Assembly (NCBI GenBank): GCA_004557905.1
Contig: SFFH01000023.1
Coordinates: 1 to 42,158 of the forward strand
From: Clostridiales bacterium
Lineage (GTDB): Bacteria; Bacillota; Clostridia; Christensenellales; Aristaeellaceae
Length of the DNA: 42,158 nucleotides
Reading direction: 5' to 3'
Position 1 is the stretch's first letter, and every line of letters begins with the position of its first letter. The translations under genes and the position numbers were made by a program. The notes below the pieces were generated by a model, which was not told the origin of the DNA, did not search any database, and saw nothing but the letters and a program-made list of their open reading frames with translations. Shown here piece by piece: positions 32,238-40,447 of the stretch.

Positions 32238-33293
32238 ATGAAGAAGTTTTTTGCTCTGCTGCTGGCGCTCGTGATGATGAGCGCCTGCGCCGTGGCGGAA
32301 ACCGTCAACCAGAAGGACGAGGCTGTGCTCAACATCTTCTCCTGGGAGGGCTATATCGACTACGAGACGGTCATCAAGCCCTTTGAGGAGGAGACCGGCG
32401 TCAAGGTCAACTACGCGACCTTTGCCAGCAACGAGGAGATGTACGAGAAGCTGTCCGCGGTAAACGGCGGCGACTACGACATCATCCTGGCCAGCGATTA
32501 CATCCTCAACACCACCCGCGAGGCGGGCCTGATGCAGAAGTTCGACCCGGAGATCGTGAGCAACTTCGGCAACCTCAACCCGGACTTCACCCATCAGTAC
32601 TTCGATCCGGACAGCGAGTACGTTGTGCCCTACGTCAGCGGCATCCCGCTGATCGTCTACGATCCGAGCGTCGTGGACGTCGAGATCAAAGGCTTTAACG
32701 ACCTGTGGAACCCGGCGCTCAAGGACTCCATCGGCCTGATCGACGACGCGCGCGTGACCATCGGCATGGTGCTGCTGTCCATGGGCCAGAGCATGAACAC
32801 GACCGACGATGCCGTGCTCGCCGAGGCTGCGGAAAAGCTGGCCGCGCTCAAGGACAACATCCACGTGCTCGAGTATGAGAACCTGCACAACTACCTCGTC
32901 TCCGGCGACGTGTCCGTGGCGTACACCTTCACCCCGTTCGTGGCGCTGGCGCTGGACGCCAATCCGGATCTTGCGGTCGTCTGGCCGGAGGAGGGCCTGG
33001 GCTTTGGCATCGACGGCTGCTTCATCCCGGTGAACGCGCCGCACGCGAAGAACGCCAACCTGTTCCTCGAGTTCCTGCTGCGCCCGGAGATCGCCGCGGT
33101 CTGCGCCGAGTGGCAGTACTACTGCAGCCCGAACGCCGCCGCGATGGAGGTCATCTCCGACTGGTACAAGGAGAACCCGGTCTTCACCGGCATCTATGAC
33201 CGCATCGGCGACGCCGAATACGTCAAAAACCTCTCCAGCGCGGACGAGCAGAAGTTCCAGGACATCTGGACCACCTTCAAGCTGAGCCTGTAA
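32238..33293 (+). CDS. potD: Spermidine/putrescine-binding protein
   Basis: A 351-residue extracellular solute-binding protein. ATG at 32238 follows AAGGAGG at a spacing of 8. The signal sequence KKFFALLLALVMMSACAVAE contains a Cys in a weak lipobox (MSAC), so lipid anchoring is likely but not certain. LNIFSWEGYIDYETVIKPFE, YDIILASDYI, YVVPYVSGIPLIVYDP and AYTFTPFVALALD follow the PotD pattern, and the Trp and Asp residues of the polyamine pocket seem to be present. It hands spermidine or putrescine to PotB and PotC. A strong double terminator ends the operon. Confidence 0.92.
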   Translation: MKKFFALLLALVMMSACAVAETVNQKDEAVLNIFSWEGYIDYETVIKPFEEETGVKVNYATFASNEEMYEKLSAVNGGDYDIILASDYILNTTREAGLMQKFDPEIVSNFGNLNPDFTHQYFDPDSEYVVPYVSGIPLIVYDPSVVDVEIKGFNDLWNPALKDSIGLIDDARVTIGMVLLSMGQSMNTTDDAVLAEAAEKLAALKDNIHVLEYENLHNYLVSGDVSVAYTFTPFVALALDANPDLAVVWPEEGLGFGIDGCFIPVNAPHAKNANLFLEFLLRPEIAAVCAEWQYYCSPNAAAMEVISDWYKENPVFTGIYDRIGDAEYVKNLSSADEQKFQDIWTTFKLSL

Positions 33294-33301
33294 CGGCCAG
33301 C

Positions 33302-33359
33302 TGACGGGCGCAAAGCGCCCGTCAAAGAAAGCCCGCATGCACATGCGGGCTTTCTTTGA
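33302..33359 (+). terminator. Double hairpin terminator of the pot operon
   Basis: First stem TGACGGGCG (33302-33310) with CGCCCGTCA (33316-33324). Second is a perfect 18-bp inverted repeat, TCAAAGAAAGCCCGCATG (33322-33339) with its complement (33342-33359), leaving a two-base centre and ending in CTTTCTTTGA. Confidence 0.8.
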
Positions 33360-33385
33360 CGTATCATACAATGGGATGTGAGATC

Positions 33386-34729
33386 ATGTCGAAGCTGTTC
33401 ATTTCCGGGGGCGTGGTGATCGACCCGCAGGCGCGAAGAAGCTTTTGCGCGCAGGTGCTGCTTGAGGACGGTATCATCGCCGCCATCGGCGACCTGACTG
33501 CGCCGCAGGACGCGCAGGTGATCGACGCCCGGGGCCTGTTTGTCTGCCCGGGCTTCATCGATCCGCACGGCCACATCGACGGCCATGTCTACACGGGCGA
33601 ATTGTCCCTCCTGCAAGGCATCACCACCAGCGTGGGCGGCAACTGCGGCTTTTCTCCGGTGGATCTCGCCGAATTTTTGGACGCGCAGGAATCGTTCCCG
33701 ATTCATCAGGCGGAGATGATCGGCATGTGCGCGCTGCGCGAGGCCGCGGGTGCACTGGACCCCTTTCAGGCGGCCGACGAAAATCAGATCGACCGGATGG
33801 CCCAGCTGTGCGAGCGGGCGCTTGCCTGCGGCGCGTGCGGCGTGTCGCTCGGCCCGGCGTACACGCCCGGCTCGTCCATCCTGGAGATGCAGACGCTGTG
33901 CCGCATCGCCAGGGCGCACGGCAAGCCCGTCTCCATCGATACGCACATGAACTCCATGACGGACCTTGACTCCCTGCAGGAGGCCATCGATCTGGCGGCG
34001 CATGCCGGCTGCCGGATGATCGTCTCGCACTTCGTCTACCAGTACGGCGTGGGCGTGGAGGACGAGGCCCTTGCCATGATCGACCGCGCGCGCGGCATGG
34101 GCGTGGACATCGTCTTTGACAGCGGCATGTACAAGGACTGGTGCTCCTCCATCGGCGCGGCGCTGTTTGAGCCGGGCGTCATGCGCGCCAACGGCATCGA
34201 ACTTTCGCACCTGCGCGTCATCACCGGCGAGCACATCGGCGAGGTGCCGGATCAGGCGCTCTACGCGCACCTGCGCGCGTGCCATCCGCACGACGCGGTC
34301 AGCGTGAACACGGGCGAGGCGCGCGCGGTGTACGCCATCGCGCGGCATCCGCTGTGCATGATCTCCACCGATACGGGCGCGTACCTGCCGGGCGAGGGCC
34401 ATCCGCAGATTGCGGGCAGCTTCCCGCGCTTTCTGCGCGAGATGGTGCGCGAGCGCGCGGAGATGAGCTGGGAGGAGGCCGTCGCGCACGCGACCTGCCT
34501 GCCGGCGGAGATTCTCGGCTTTGAAACGAAGGGGCGCATGCGGGTTGGCTGCGACGCCGACCTCGTACTCTTCGATCCCGCGACCATCGCGGACCGGGCG
34601 GATTTCCCGGGCATGGGCAGCCCAAACGCCGCGCCGGAGGGCATCGCCTGCGTCATCGTCGGCGGTCAGATCGCCGCCCGGCAGGGTCAGGTGACCGGCG
34701 TCATGGCTGGCCGGCCGCTGAGGGGCTGA
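33386..34729 (+). CDS. Amidohydrolase, N-acyl-D-amino-acid deacylase-like
   Basis: A 447-residue amidohydrolase. FVCPGFIDPHGHIDGH carries the metal-binding H-x-H pattern of the TIM-barrel family, QGITTSVGGNCGFSP holds the GNCG signature of D-aminoacylases, VSIDTHMNSM and MIVSHF supply further histidines, and STDTGAYLPGEGHP the late Asp. The family removes acyl groups from N-acyl-D-amino acids or related D-peptides, giving free D-amino acids, with one or two zinc ions. ATG at 33386 is favoured; ATG at 33371 in the same frame is possible. The 3' end overlaps the convergent gene by 29 bp. The exact substrate is unknown. Confidence 0.82.
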   Translation: MSKLFISGGVVIDPQARRSFCAQVLLEDGIIAAIGDLTAPQDAQVIDARGLFVCPGFIDPHGHIDGHVYTGELSLLQGITTSVGGNCGFSPVDLAEFLDAQESFPIHQAEMIGMCALREAAGALDPFQAADENQIDRMAQLCERALACGACGVSLGPAYTPGSSILEMQTLCRIARAHGKPVSIDTHMNSMTDLDSLQEAIDLAAHAGCRMIVSHFVYQYGVGVEDEALAMIDRARGMGVDIVFDSGMYKDWCSSIGAALFEPGVMRANGIELSHLRVITGEHIGEVPDQALYAHLRACHPHDAVSVNTGEARAVYAIARHPLCMISTDTGAYLPGEGHPQIAGSFPRFLREMVRERAEMSWEEAVAHATCLPAEILGFETKGRMRVGCDADLVLFDPATIADRADFPGMGSPNAAPEGIACVIVGGQIAARQGQVTGVMAGRPLRG

Positions 34730-35327
34730 TGTCGGTGGGCTGCTCGTTTCCCCGCTCGTCCTGAATCCGCGTACCCTCGCACGTCATCATCAGCGTGCCC
34801 ACGCGCCAGCCGCAGGTCTGCCCATATTCCGGCTCGCCCTCTGTACCAGCGATGACCCGGGCAAATTCGCCCGTGCCGCCGTCCTCATAGAAGCGGGCGG
34901 TGTGCCGCTCGCTGCCGGTATAGACGGTAAGCGTGAGCAGGAGCTTTGTGCTGCCCGCGCTGAACGCGGCGGACACATCCACCGGCAGCCCGGAGATCTG
35001 ATCAACGAGCGTGCCGTAGATTTCGGCGTCAGCCTGCCGGCCGTTGACGCTCACCCCGCCGTTGCCGTCTGTATAAAATCGGAAGCTGCTCTCCGGCGTA
35101 TCGATGGAAATCGCCGTGATCGCCTCCGCATTCAGGTCGGGAAAGAGCAGGCTATAGCCGTCCGATACGTCATCCCCGCCGTCCGCCTGCACGAGCCCTT
35201 CGCTCTGCTGCACGGCGGCCTGCTCCGGCGCGGTCTGTGCCTGCGTATGGCCCAGGCAGAAAAACACCGCAAAGACCGCCACGCCTGCGGCGAGCAGCGC
35301 GCCGGCAGCCTTGAGCATTCCGGCCAC
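34701..35327 (-). CDS. Small exported or membrane-anchored protein of unknown function
   Basis: A 208-residue protein. GTG at 35327 follows a GGGGGG-type ribosome site at a spacing of 6. The N-terminal hydrophobic stretch LKAAGALLAAGVAVFAVFFC is a signal peptide or anchor, followed by a Gln-rich linker. The rest (AITAISIDTPESSFRFYTDG, GVSVNGRQADAEIYGTLVDQ, LTLTVYTGSERHTARFYEDG) resembles the repeated beta module of DUF4340-type proteins, in which a metric such as VNGRQ..A... VDQISGL recurs; this is a weak match. It is divergent from the GH13 gene and convergent with the deacylase gene, overlapping its end by 29 bp. Confidence 0.65.
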   Translation of the reverse strand: MAGMLKAAGALLAAGVAVFAVFFCLGHTQAQTAPEQAAVQQSEGLVQADGGDDVSDGYSLLFPDLNAEAITAISIDTPESSFRFYTDGNGGVSVNGRQADAEIYGTLVDQISGLPVDVSAAFSAGSTKLLLTLTVYTGSERHTARFYEDGGTGEFARVIAGTEGEPEYGQTCGWRVGTLMMTCEGTRIQDERGNEQPTDISPSAAGQP

Positions 35328-35367
35328 ATGCAGCCCCCCCTTTCTCTCTTCGTTTCGGTATGCTGTG

Positions 35368-35396
35368 ATTATACTGCCCGCATGTTGCGCAAACAA
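35368..35396 (-). promoter_or_regulatory. Promoter of the small exported protein gene
   Basis: Minus-strand TTGTTT (35396-35391), a 17-bp spacer and TATAAT (35373-35368), about 40 bp upstream of the GTG. Confidence 0.65.
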
Positions 35397-35451
35397 AATC
35401 CCAATGGGGCAGAATTGTGAACGATTGGGGCGCGACGGATGAAAATGGGGA

Positions 35452-35480
35452 TTGTCAGGATTTGCAAAGTACGATAAAAT
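35452..35480 (+). promoter_or_regulatory. Promoter of the GH13 gene
   Basis: TTGTCA (35452-35457), a 17-bp spacer and TAAAAT (35475-35480). The leader of about 120 nt contains a hairpin (GTCCATT and AATGGAC arms, about 35530-35554). Confidence 0.6.
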
Positions 35481-35606
35481 AATAGAGTTGTTTCCCGCAA
35501 GGAATACACACAGTTCGCATGCAATCCGGCGTCCATTCGCCGTCACGAAATGGACGAATGCCAGAGAGCACCCGGCAGAAGAAAATGACTGGATGGAGTG
35601 GTCCCC

Positions 35607-37583
35607 ATGATTCTTCAGCATAACACCACAGACGCGTTCTATCGCTTCCCCCTGGGGGCATTGACGGCGGGGTCGCAGGTTCGCCTTCGCGTGGCCGTTA
35701 CCGGACCGGGCGAGCCGGAGAGCCTGAACCTGCGCGTATGGGACGGAAAAGAGCAGCGCTTCCCGATGCGGCCGCTGGGCGCAAAGGACGGGAAGCGCTT
35801 TTATGAGGTGCAGGTGACGGTCAGCGAGACGCCCTGCCTGTACTGGTACTGCTTTGAGGCCACCTGCGCGGACGGCAGCCGCCTGCGTCTGGGCGCGCCG
35901 GACGAATCCGGCTGCGGCGAGGGCCGCATGAGCGGCACCGGAACGGATTTCCAGATCACGGTCTACGATCCCCGCTACACCACCCCGGCGTGGATGTGCG
36001 ACGGCATCATGTATCAGATCATGGTGGACCGTTTCTATCACGGCGAGGGCACGGACGCGCTGCTGCACGCCAAGGACGGCTGCGGCACGAAGGTCGACCT
36101 GCACACGAACTGGAACGATATGCCCTGGCTGGACGTCTCGGAGAACGGCGACAACTTCGCGCACGATTTCTTCGGCGGCAACCTGGAGGGCGTCCGCCAG
36201 AAGCTGCCCTACCTCAAGGAGCTGGGCGTCAGCGTCATCTACTTCAACCCAATCTTCACCGCGCGCACCAATCACAAATACGACACCAGCAACTACATGC
36301 AGGTCGACCCGATGTTCGGCGATGAAGCAAAGCTGCATCAGCTCTGCGAGGAAGCCAAAGCGATGGGCATCCGCATCCTGCTGGACGGCGTGTTCTCCCA
36401 TGTGGGCAGCGACAGCGTGTACTTCAACCGCCGCGGTACGCACGGCGAGAAGGTGGGCGCGTACCGCGACCCGGATTCCCCATACAGGAAGTGGTTCACC
36501 TTCAAGAACTGGCCGGACGATTACGACTGCTGGTGGGGCTTCCGCACGCTGCCCAACGTCAACGAGATGGACGAGGACTTCCGTAAGTACATCCTGGGTG
36601 GCGAGGATGCCGTCGTCAAGCACTGGGTGCGTCAGGGCACCAGCGGCTGGCGGCTGGATGTGGCGGACGAGCTGCCGATGGAATTCCTGCGCGAGCTGCG
36701 CAGGGAGGTCAAGTCCGTCGACACGGACGCGGCGGTGCTGGGCGAGGTCTGGGAGGACGCGAGCCACAAGGTCGCCTACGGCGCGATGCGCTCCTATGTG
36801 CTGGGCGACACGCTGGACAGCGTGATGAACTACCCGCTGCGCGAGGCGCTGGTGGCGTTCCTCATGTCCGCCAAGACGGCGGGCGCGGTGGTCCGCGACC
36901 TGATGGCGCTGATGCAGAATTACCCCAAGCCGTTTCTGTATTCGCTGATGAACCTGATGGGCAGCCACGACAGGCCGCGCATCATCAACGTCCTGGCCGG
37001 CAACGACGGCAACGACATCCCGCGCGACAAGCGCGCCGAGCATCACCTCACCCCGGAGGAGCGCATGATGGGCACGCTGCGCGAACGCATGATGCTGCGC
37101 ATGATCATGAGCGTGCCCGGCATGCCCTGCATCTACTACGCCGACGAGGCGGGCATGGAGGGCTGCGCCGATCCGTTCTGCCGGCGCACCTATCCCTGGG
37201 GCGCGGAGGACAAGCAGCTGCTCGCCTATTACCGCGGCATGATCGCGATGCGCCGCAAGAACCAGGTGCTGCGCACCGGCGAGTGCCGCTTCATCGCGCC
37301 GTGCGACGACGTGCTGGGCGTCATCCGCACGATCGAGGGCGGCGTGGACGCGCTGGGCCGCAAGGCGAAGGACGCCTGCGCGGTCACGCTGATCAACCGC
37401 AGCGCGCGCACGGCGACGGTCTATCTCACCGCGCAGGAGCTGATGGGCGCGCAGGAGATCGTCTCCGACCGCGACGAGGTGCACCACGTCCGCGCGGGCG
37501 CGTTCTCCGTGACGCTCGCCGGCATGCGCGGCGTGACCTACTTCGCACAGCCCGGGGAGCTGACGGAGCGGGAGGACGGCTGA
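35607..37583 (+). CDS. Glycoside hydrolase family 13 alpha-glucan hydrolase (neopullulanase/cyclomaltodextrinase-like)
   Basis: A 658-residue enzyme without a signal peptide, so cytoplasmic. ATG at 35607 has GGAG 8 bp upstream. Residues 1-125 form an N-terminal beta domain. The barrel starts at WMCDGIMYQIMVDRFYHG. Conserved regions are DGVFSH, GWRLDVADELP (Asp nucleophile), VLGEVWEDA (Glu acid) and LMGSHDRPRI (Asp), then a C-terminal beta domain. Length and the N-terminal domain fit the neopullulanase or maltogenic amylase group, which cuts cyclodextrins, pullulan or short maltodextrins taken up by the cell. No maltodextrin transporter lies nearby. It has its own promoter and terminator. Confidence 0.9.
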   Translation: MILQHNTTDAFYRFPLGALTAGSQVRLRVAVTGPGEPESLNLRVWDGKEQRFPMRPLGAKDGKRFYEVQVTVSETPCLYWYCFEATCADGSRLRLGAPDESGCGEGRMSGTGTDFQITVYDPRYTTPAWMCDGIMYQIMVDRFYHGEGTDALLHAKDGCGTKVDLHTNWNDMPWLDVSENGDNFAHDFFGGNLEGVRQKLPYLKELGVSVIYFNPIFTARTNHKYDTSNYMQVDPMFGDEAKLHQLCEEAKAMGIRILLDGVFSHVGSDSVYFNRRGTHGEKVGAYRDPDSPYRKWFTFKNWPDDYDCWWGFRTLPNVNEMDEDFRKYILGGEDAVVKHWVRQGTSGWRLDVADELPMEFLRELRREVKSVDTDAAVLGEVWEDASHKVAYGAMRSYVLGDTLDSVMNYPLREALVAFLMSAKTAGAVVRDLMALMQNYPKPFLYSLMNLMGSHDRPRIINVLAGNDGNDIPRDKRAEHHLTPEERMMGTLRERMMLRMIMSVPGMPCIYYADEAGMEGCADPFCRRTYPWGAEDKQLLAYYRGMIAMRRKNQVLRTGECRFIAPCDDVLGVIRTIEGGVDALGRKAKDACAVTLINRSARTATVYLTAQELMGAQEIVSDRDEVHHVRAGAFSVTLAGMRGVTYFAQPGELTEREDG

Positions 37584-37634
37584 GCCCCGCCCGGCGGACA
37601 CGGGAGAAATATTCTTCAATTCCATAGCCATACA

Positions 37635-37674
37635 CGGTCCTGTTCCTGATTTTGTCAGGCGCGGGGCCGTTTTT
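37635..37674 (+). terminator. Terminator of the GH13 gene
   Basis: Outer stem CGGTCC (37635-37640) with GGGCCG (37664-37669), inner CCTGA (37645-37649) with TCAGG (37655-37659), followed by TTTTT. Confidence 0.7.
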
Positions 37675-37842
37675 CATGAGAATCCATTCCGTCGACCCAG
37701 CCCGGACACCACTTTTATAAAATATAAAACAAAAAGTTTTCAAAAGGCAGGCGGATGCCCGCAATTTCTGTGTCATATTCTCCCGCCAGATCCCCCGTTT
37801 TTGTATTTTGAGCTCGTTTGTACAAAACCCCGGTACGGTTTA

Positions 37843-37871
37843 TTGACATTTATGTAAAACTGATTTATGAT
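37843..37871 (+). promoter_or_regulatory. Promoter of the sugar operon (xylulokinase)
   Basis: TTGACA (37843-37848), a 17-bp spacer and TATGAT (37866-37871), in an AT-rich stretch (37715-37870) with no gene. No clear cre-like or repressor palindrome was seen. Confidence 0.75.
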
Positions 37872-38012
37872 GGCTACAGATAGGAGCGGCAGCAGTCCTG
37901 CCGAGCACGCCACAGACCATTTCTCCGGAGCATCCTCCTTAGGCGGGCTCCGGGAAGCGGGCCGCATGGCATTCTGTTTTTCCCCATTCCCCACGACAGA
38001 AGGAGTAAAGCT
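37872..38012 (+). other. Xylulokinase leader with a hairpin
   Basis: A leader of about 130 nt containing CCGGAGC (37925-37931) paired with GCTCCGG (37947-37953), then AGAAGGAG before the ATG at 38013. No known riboswitch was recognised. Any control role is unproven. Confidence 0.4.
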
Positions 38013-39488
38013 ATGTACTATATTGGCATTGATCTGGGTACCTCGTCGGTCAAGCTGCTGCTAATGGATGAGCTCGGCGCAATCCATCAGCAGGTGACCC
38101 GGGAGTATCCGCTGGAGTTTCCGCACCCCGGCTGGAGCCAGCAGGCGCCCGAGGACTGGAAGGATGCGGTGCTCTCCGGCCTGCAGGAGCTGACGGCAAA
38201 TTGCGACAAGCGCCAAATCGCCGGCATTGGCACCGGTGGCCAGATGCACGGCCTAGTGGTGCTGGACAGGGACGACAACGTCATCCGCCCGGCGATCCTC
38301 TGGAACGACGGCCGCACCGCCGCGCAGGTGGACTACCTGAACGATGTGATCGGCAAGCAGAAGCTGAGTGCGTGGACGGCCAACATCGCCTTCGCCGGCT
38401 TCACCGCGCCGAAGATCCTCTGGATGCGTGAAAACGAGCCGGAGAACTTCGCCCGGATCGCGAAGATCATGCTCCCCAAGGACTATGTGAACTACGTCCT
38501 CACCGGCGTGCACTGCTGCGACTATTCCGACGCCTCGGGCATGCTGCTGCTGGATGTGGCACACAAGCGCTGGTCGAAGGAAATGCTTGATCTGTGCGGC
38601 ATTACCGAGGCGCAGATGCCCGCGCTGTACGAGAGCTATGAGACGGTCGGCACGCTGAGGCCGGAGATCGCGCAGCTGCTGGGCTTCCCGGAGAACGTGA
38701 AGGTCTGTGCCGGCGCGGGCGACAACGCTGCCGCGGCCGTAGGCACCGGCGTGGTGGGCGACGGCGGCTGCAACATCTCGCTGGGCACCTCCGGCACGGT
38801 GTTCATCTCCTCGAAGCAGTTCGGCGTGGATCCGAATAACGCCCTGCACGCCTTTGCACACGCGGACGGCGGGTATCACCTCATGGGCTGCATGCTCTCC
38901 GCCGCCTCCTGCAACAAGTGGCTGATGGACGACATTCTGCGCACGAAGGACTACGCCGGCGAGCAGGCGCCCATCACGGACGAGAAGCTGGGCACGAACC
39001 ATGTGTACTTCCTGCCGTATCTCATGGGCGAGCGCAGCCCCATCAACGACACCAACGCCCGGGGCACGTTCATCGGCATGAGTATGGACACCAGCCGCGC
39101 AGACATGACGCAGGCGGTGCTCGAGGGCGTAGCCTTTGCCATCCGGGACAGCGTGGAGGTCGCCAAATCGCTGGGCATTCCGCTCACAAGCAGCATGCTC
39201 TGCGGCGGCGGCGCGAAGAGCCCGCTGTGGCGCAGGATTCTCGCCAACGTGCTGAACATGCCGCTGACCATTCCCGCCTCGGAGCAGGGCCCCGGCATGG
39301 GCGGCGCGATGCTGGCCATGGTGGCCTGCGGCGCCTACGGCAGCGTAGCGGAGGCTTGTGCCAAGCTGGTCACCGTCTCCGAAACCGTTGCGCCGGACCC
39401 GGAGATTGCCGCGCGGTATGAGGCGAGATACCGGCAGTTCCGCCTGATCTACCCGGCGCTCAAGGGCCTGTATCCGCAGCTCCTGTGA
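38013..39488 (+). CDS. xylB: Xylulokinase-like FGGY carbohydrate kinase
   Basis: A 491-residue sugar kinase. YIGIDLGTSSVKLLLMD is the phosphate-1 motif, GTGGQMHGLVVLD and RPAILWNDGRT are characteristic of xylulokinases, GAGDNAAAAVGTG and NISLGTSGTVF follow, and SSMLCGGGAKSPLWRRILAN is the FGGY signature region. By family it phosphorylates D-xylulose at O-5 with ATP. The isomerase encoded downstream is of the L-fucose type, not XylA, so the true substrate could be another ketopentose such as ribulose. First gene of an operon with gaps of 16, 21 and 34 bp. Confidence 0.9.
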   Translation: MYYIGIDLGTSSVKLLLMDELGAIHQQVTREYPLEFPHPGWSQQAPEDWKDAVLSGLQELTANCDKRQIAGIGTGGQMHGLVVLDRDDNVIRPAILWNDGRTAAQVDYLNDVIGKQKLSAWTANIAFAGFTAPKILWMRENEPENFARIAKIMLPKDYVNYVLTGVHCCDYSDASGMLLLDVAHKRWSKEMLDLCGITEAQMPALYESYETVGTLRPEIAQLLGFPENVKVCAGAGDNAAAAVGTGVVGDGGCNISLGTSGTVFISSKQFGVDPNNALHAFAHADGGYHLMGCMLSAASCNKWLMDDILRTKDYAGEQAPITDEKLGTNHVYFLPYLMGERSPINDTNARGTFIGMSMDTSRADMTQAVLEGVAFAIRDSVEVAKSLGIPLTSSMLCGGGAKSPLWRRILANVLNMPLTIPASEQGPGMGGAMLAMVACGAYGSVAEACAKLVTVSETVAPDPEIAARYEARYRQFRLIYPALKGLYPQLL

Positions 39489-39504
39489 TCGGGAGGACGG
39501 CTTC

Positions 39505-39753
39505 ATGAACAAGGAAACGCAGATCACGCTGCGCCTGCTGGTGTGCGGCTACCTCGTCTATCTGGCCTACAGCATCTGCAGGACGCAGCTGAGCGGCAGC
39601 AGCGGCGTGCCGGACGTCTTTGCCTACGGCGCCGCAGCGGTGATGGCGCTGTCGGGCATCGGCTTTGCCGTGCACCATCTGCGCCAGTACTTCCGTGACA
39701 GGAAAAGCGCTGCGCAGGACACGATCATCGAGGACGACGACACGCTGAAATAA
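39505..39753 (+). CDS. Small two-helix membrane protein
   Basis: An 82-residue protein with GGGAGG 8 bp upstream of the ATG. It has two predicted helices (LRLLVCGYLVYLAYSI and VFAYGAAAVMALSGIGFAVH) and a charged C-terminus ending IIEDDDTLK. No family was recognised. It lies inside the sugar operon, 16 bp after the kinase gene, so it may be a small accessory or structural membrane protein. Confidence 0.75.
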   Translation: MNKETQITLRLLVCGYLVYLAYSICRTQLSGSSGVPDVFAYGAAAVMALSGIGFAVHHLRQYFRDRKSAAQDTIIEDDDTLK

Positions 39754-39774
39754 CCCAACGAAAGGGAGAACGCC

Positions 39775-40413
39775 ATGAGGATTCATTCTGTTTTTGATCC
39801 CGAATTCAAGGCCTACGGCCAGATCGTCACCGGCCTTGACGAAACCGTGCAGGAGATTCTTGCCGCGCTGAAGACGACGCCGCTGCCCGAGGGCGTGGGC
39901 TATGTTCCCACGGACCCCGACCTGCAGGAGCTGCCCGCCGCCGTGGAGGTGTCCGAGCACTGCTTTGGCGGCATGCCTGTCCAGCTCGGCTGGTGCAACG
40001 GCCACAACACGCGCCTCAACTGTCTGGAATACCACCGGGACAGCGAGTTCAATCTGGGCACGGAGGACTTTATCCTTCTGCTGGCCAGGCAGGAGGAGAT
40101 CGAAAACGGCCTGCTCGACACCGCCAGGGTCAAAGCGTTCAGGGTGCCTGCCGGGGTGCTGGTGGAGGTCTTTGCGACCACGCTGCACTACGCCCCCTGC
40201 CACTGCGACGCGAGCAAGGGCTTCCGCGTGCTGGTCGCCCTGCCGTGGCTGACCAACACCGAACGCCCGGATATGGAAAACCGGACCCCGGAGGATACCA
40301 TCATGACCGCGCGCAACAAGTGGCTGCTGGCCCACCCCGAATCCAGTGAGGCCAAGAACGGCGCGAAGGTTGGCCTGACCGGAGAAAATATCGACATCGC
40401 CCGATACCTGTAA
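39775..40413 (+). CDS. DUF4867-family protein, cupin-like
   Basis: A 212-residue protein I recognise as DUF4867. Two segments look like cupin metal sites: CLEYHRDSEFNLG (Glu, His, Glu) and RVPAGVLVEVFATTLHYAPC (Glu, His). That arrangement is like sugar isomerases or epimerases of the cupin fold, such as lyxose isomerase. The N-terminus begins RIHSVFDPEFKAYGQIV, as in ureidoglycolate-lyase-type cupins. It sits between a sugar kinase and a sugar isomerase, so a role in handling the same sugar is likely, perhaps as a mutarotase, epimerase or second isomerase. The activity has not been established as far as I know; this is inference from motif and context. Confidence 0.78.
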   Translation: MRIHSVFDPEFKAYGQIVTGLDETVQEILAALKTTPLPEGVGYVPTDPDLQELPAAVEVSEHCFGGMPVQLGWCNGHNTRLNCLEYHRDSEFNLGTEDFILLLARQEEIENGLLDTARVKAFRVPAGVLVEVFATTLHYAPCHCDASKGFRVLVALPWLTNTERPDMENRTPEDTIMTARNKWLLAHPESSEAKNGAKVGLTGENIDIARYL

Positions 40414-40447
40414 CCCGATATCTAAAAAACGAAAGGAGATCTGTACC

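Noticed and set aside
35328..37631. Upstream extension of the small exported protein frame across the GH13 gene
   Set aside because: The GTG at 35327 has its own promoter and ribosome site, and the extension is antisense shadow of the GH13 gene.
37773..37994. 73-codon minus-strand frame upstream of the xylulokinase gene
   Set aside because: It overlaps the sugar-operon promoter and leader and lacks a ribosome site and recognisable sequence.
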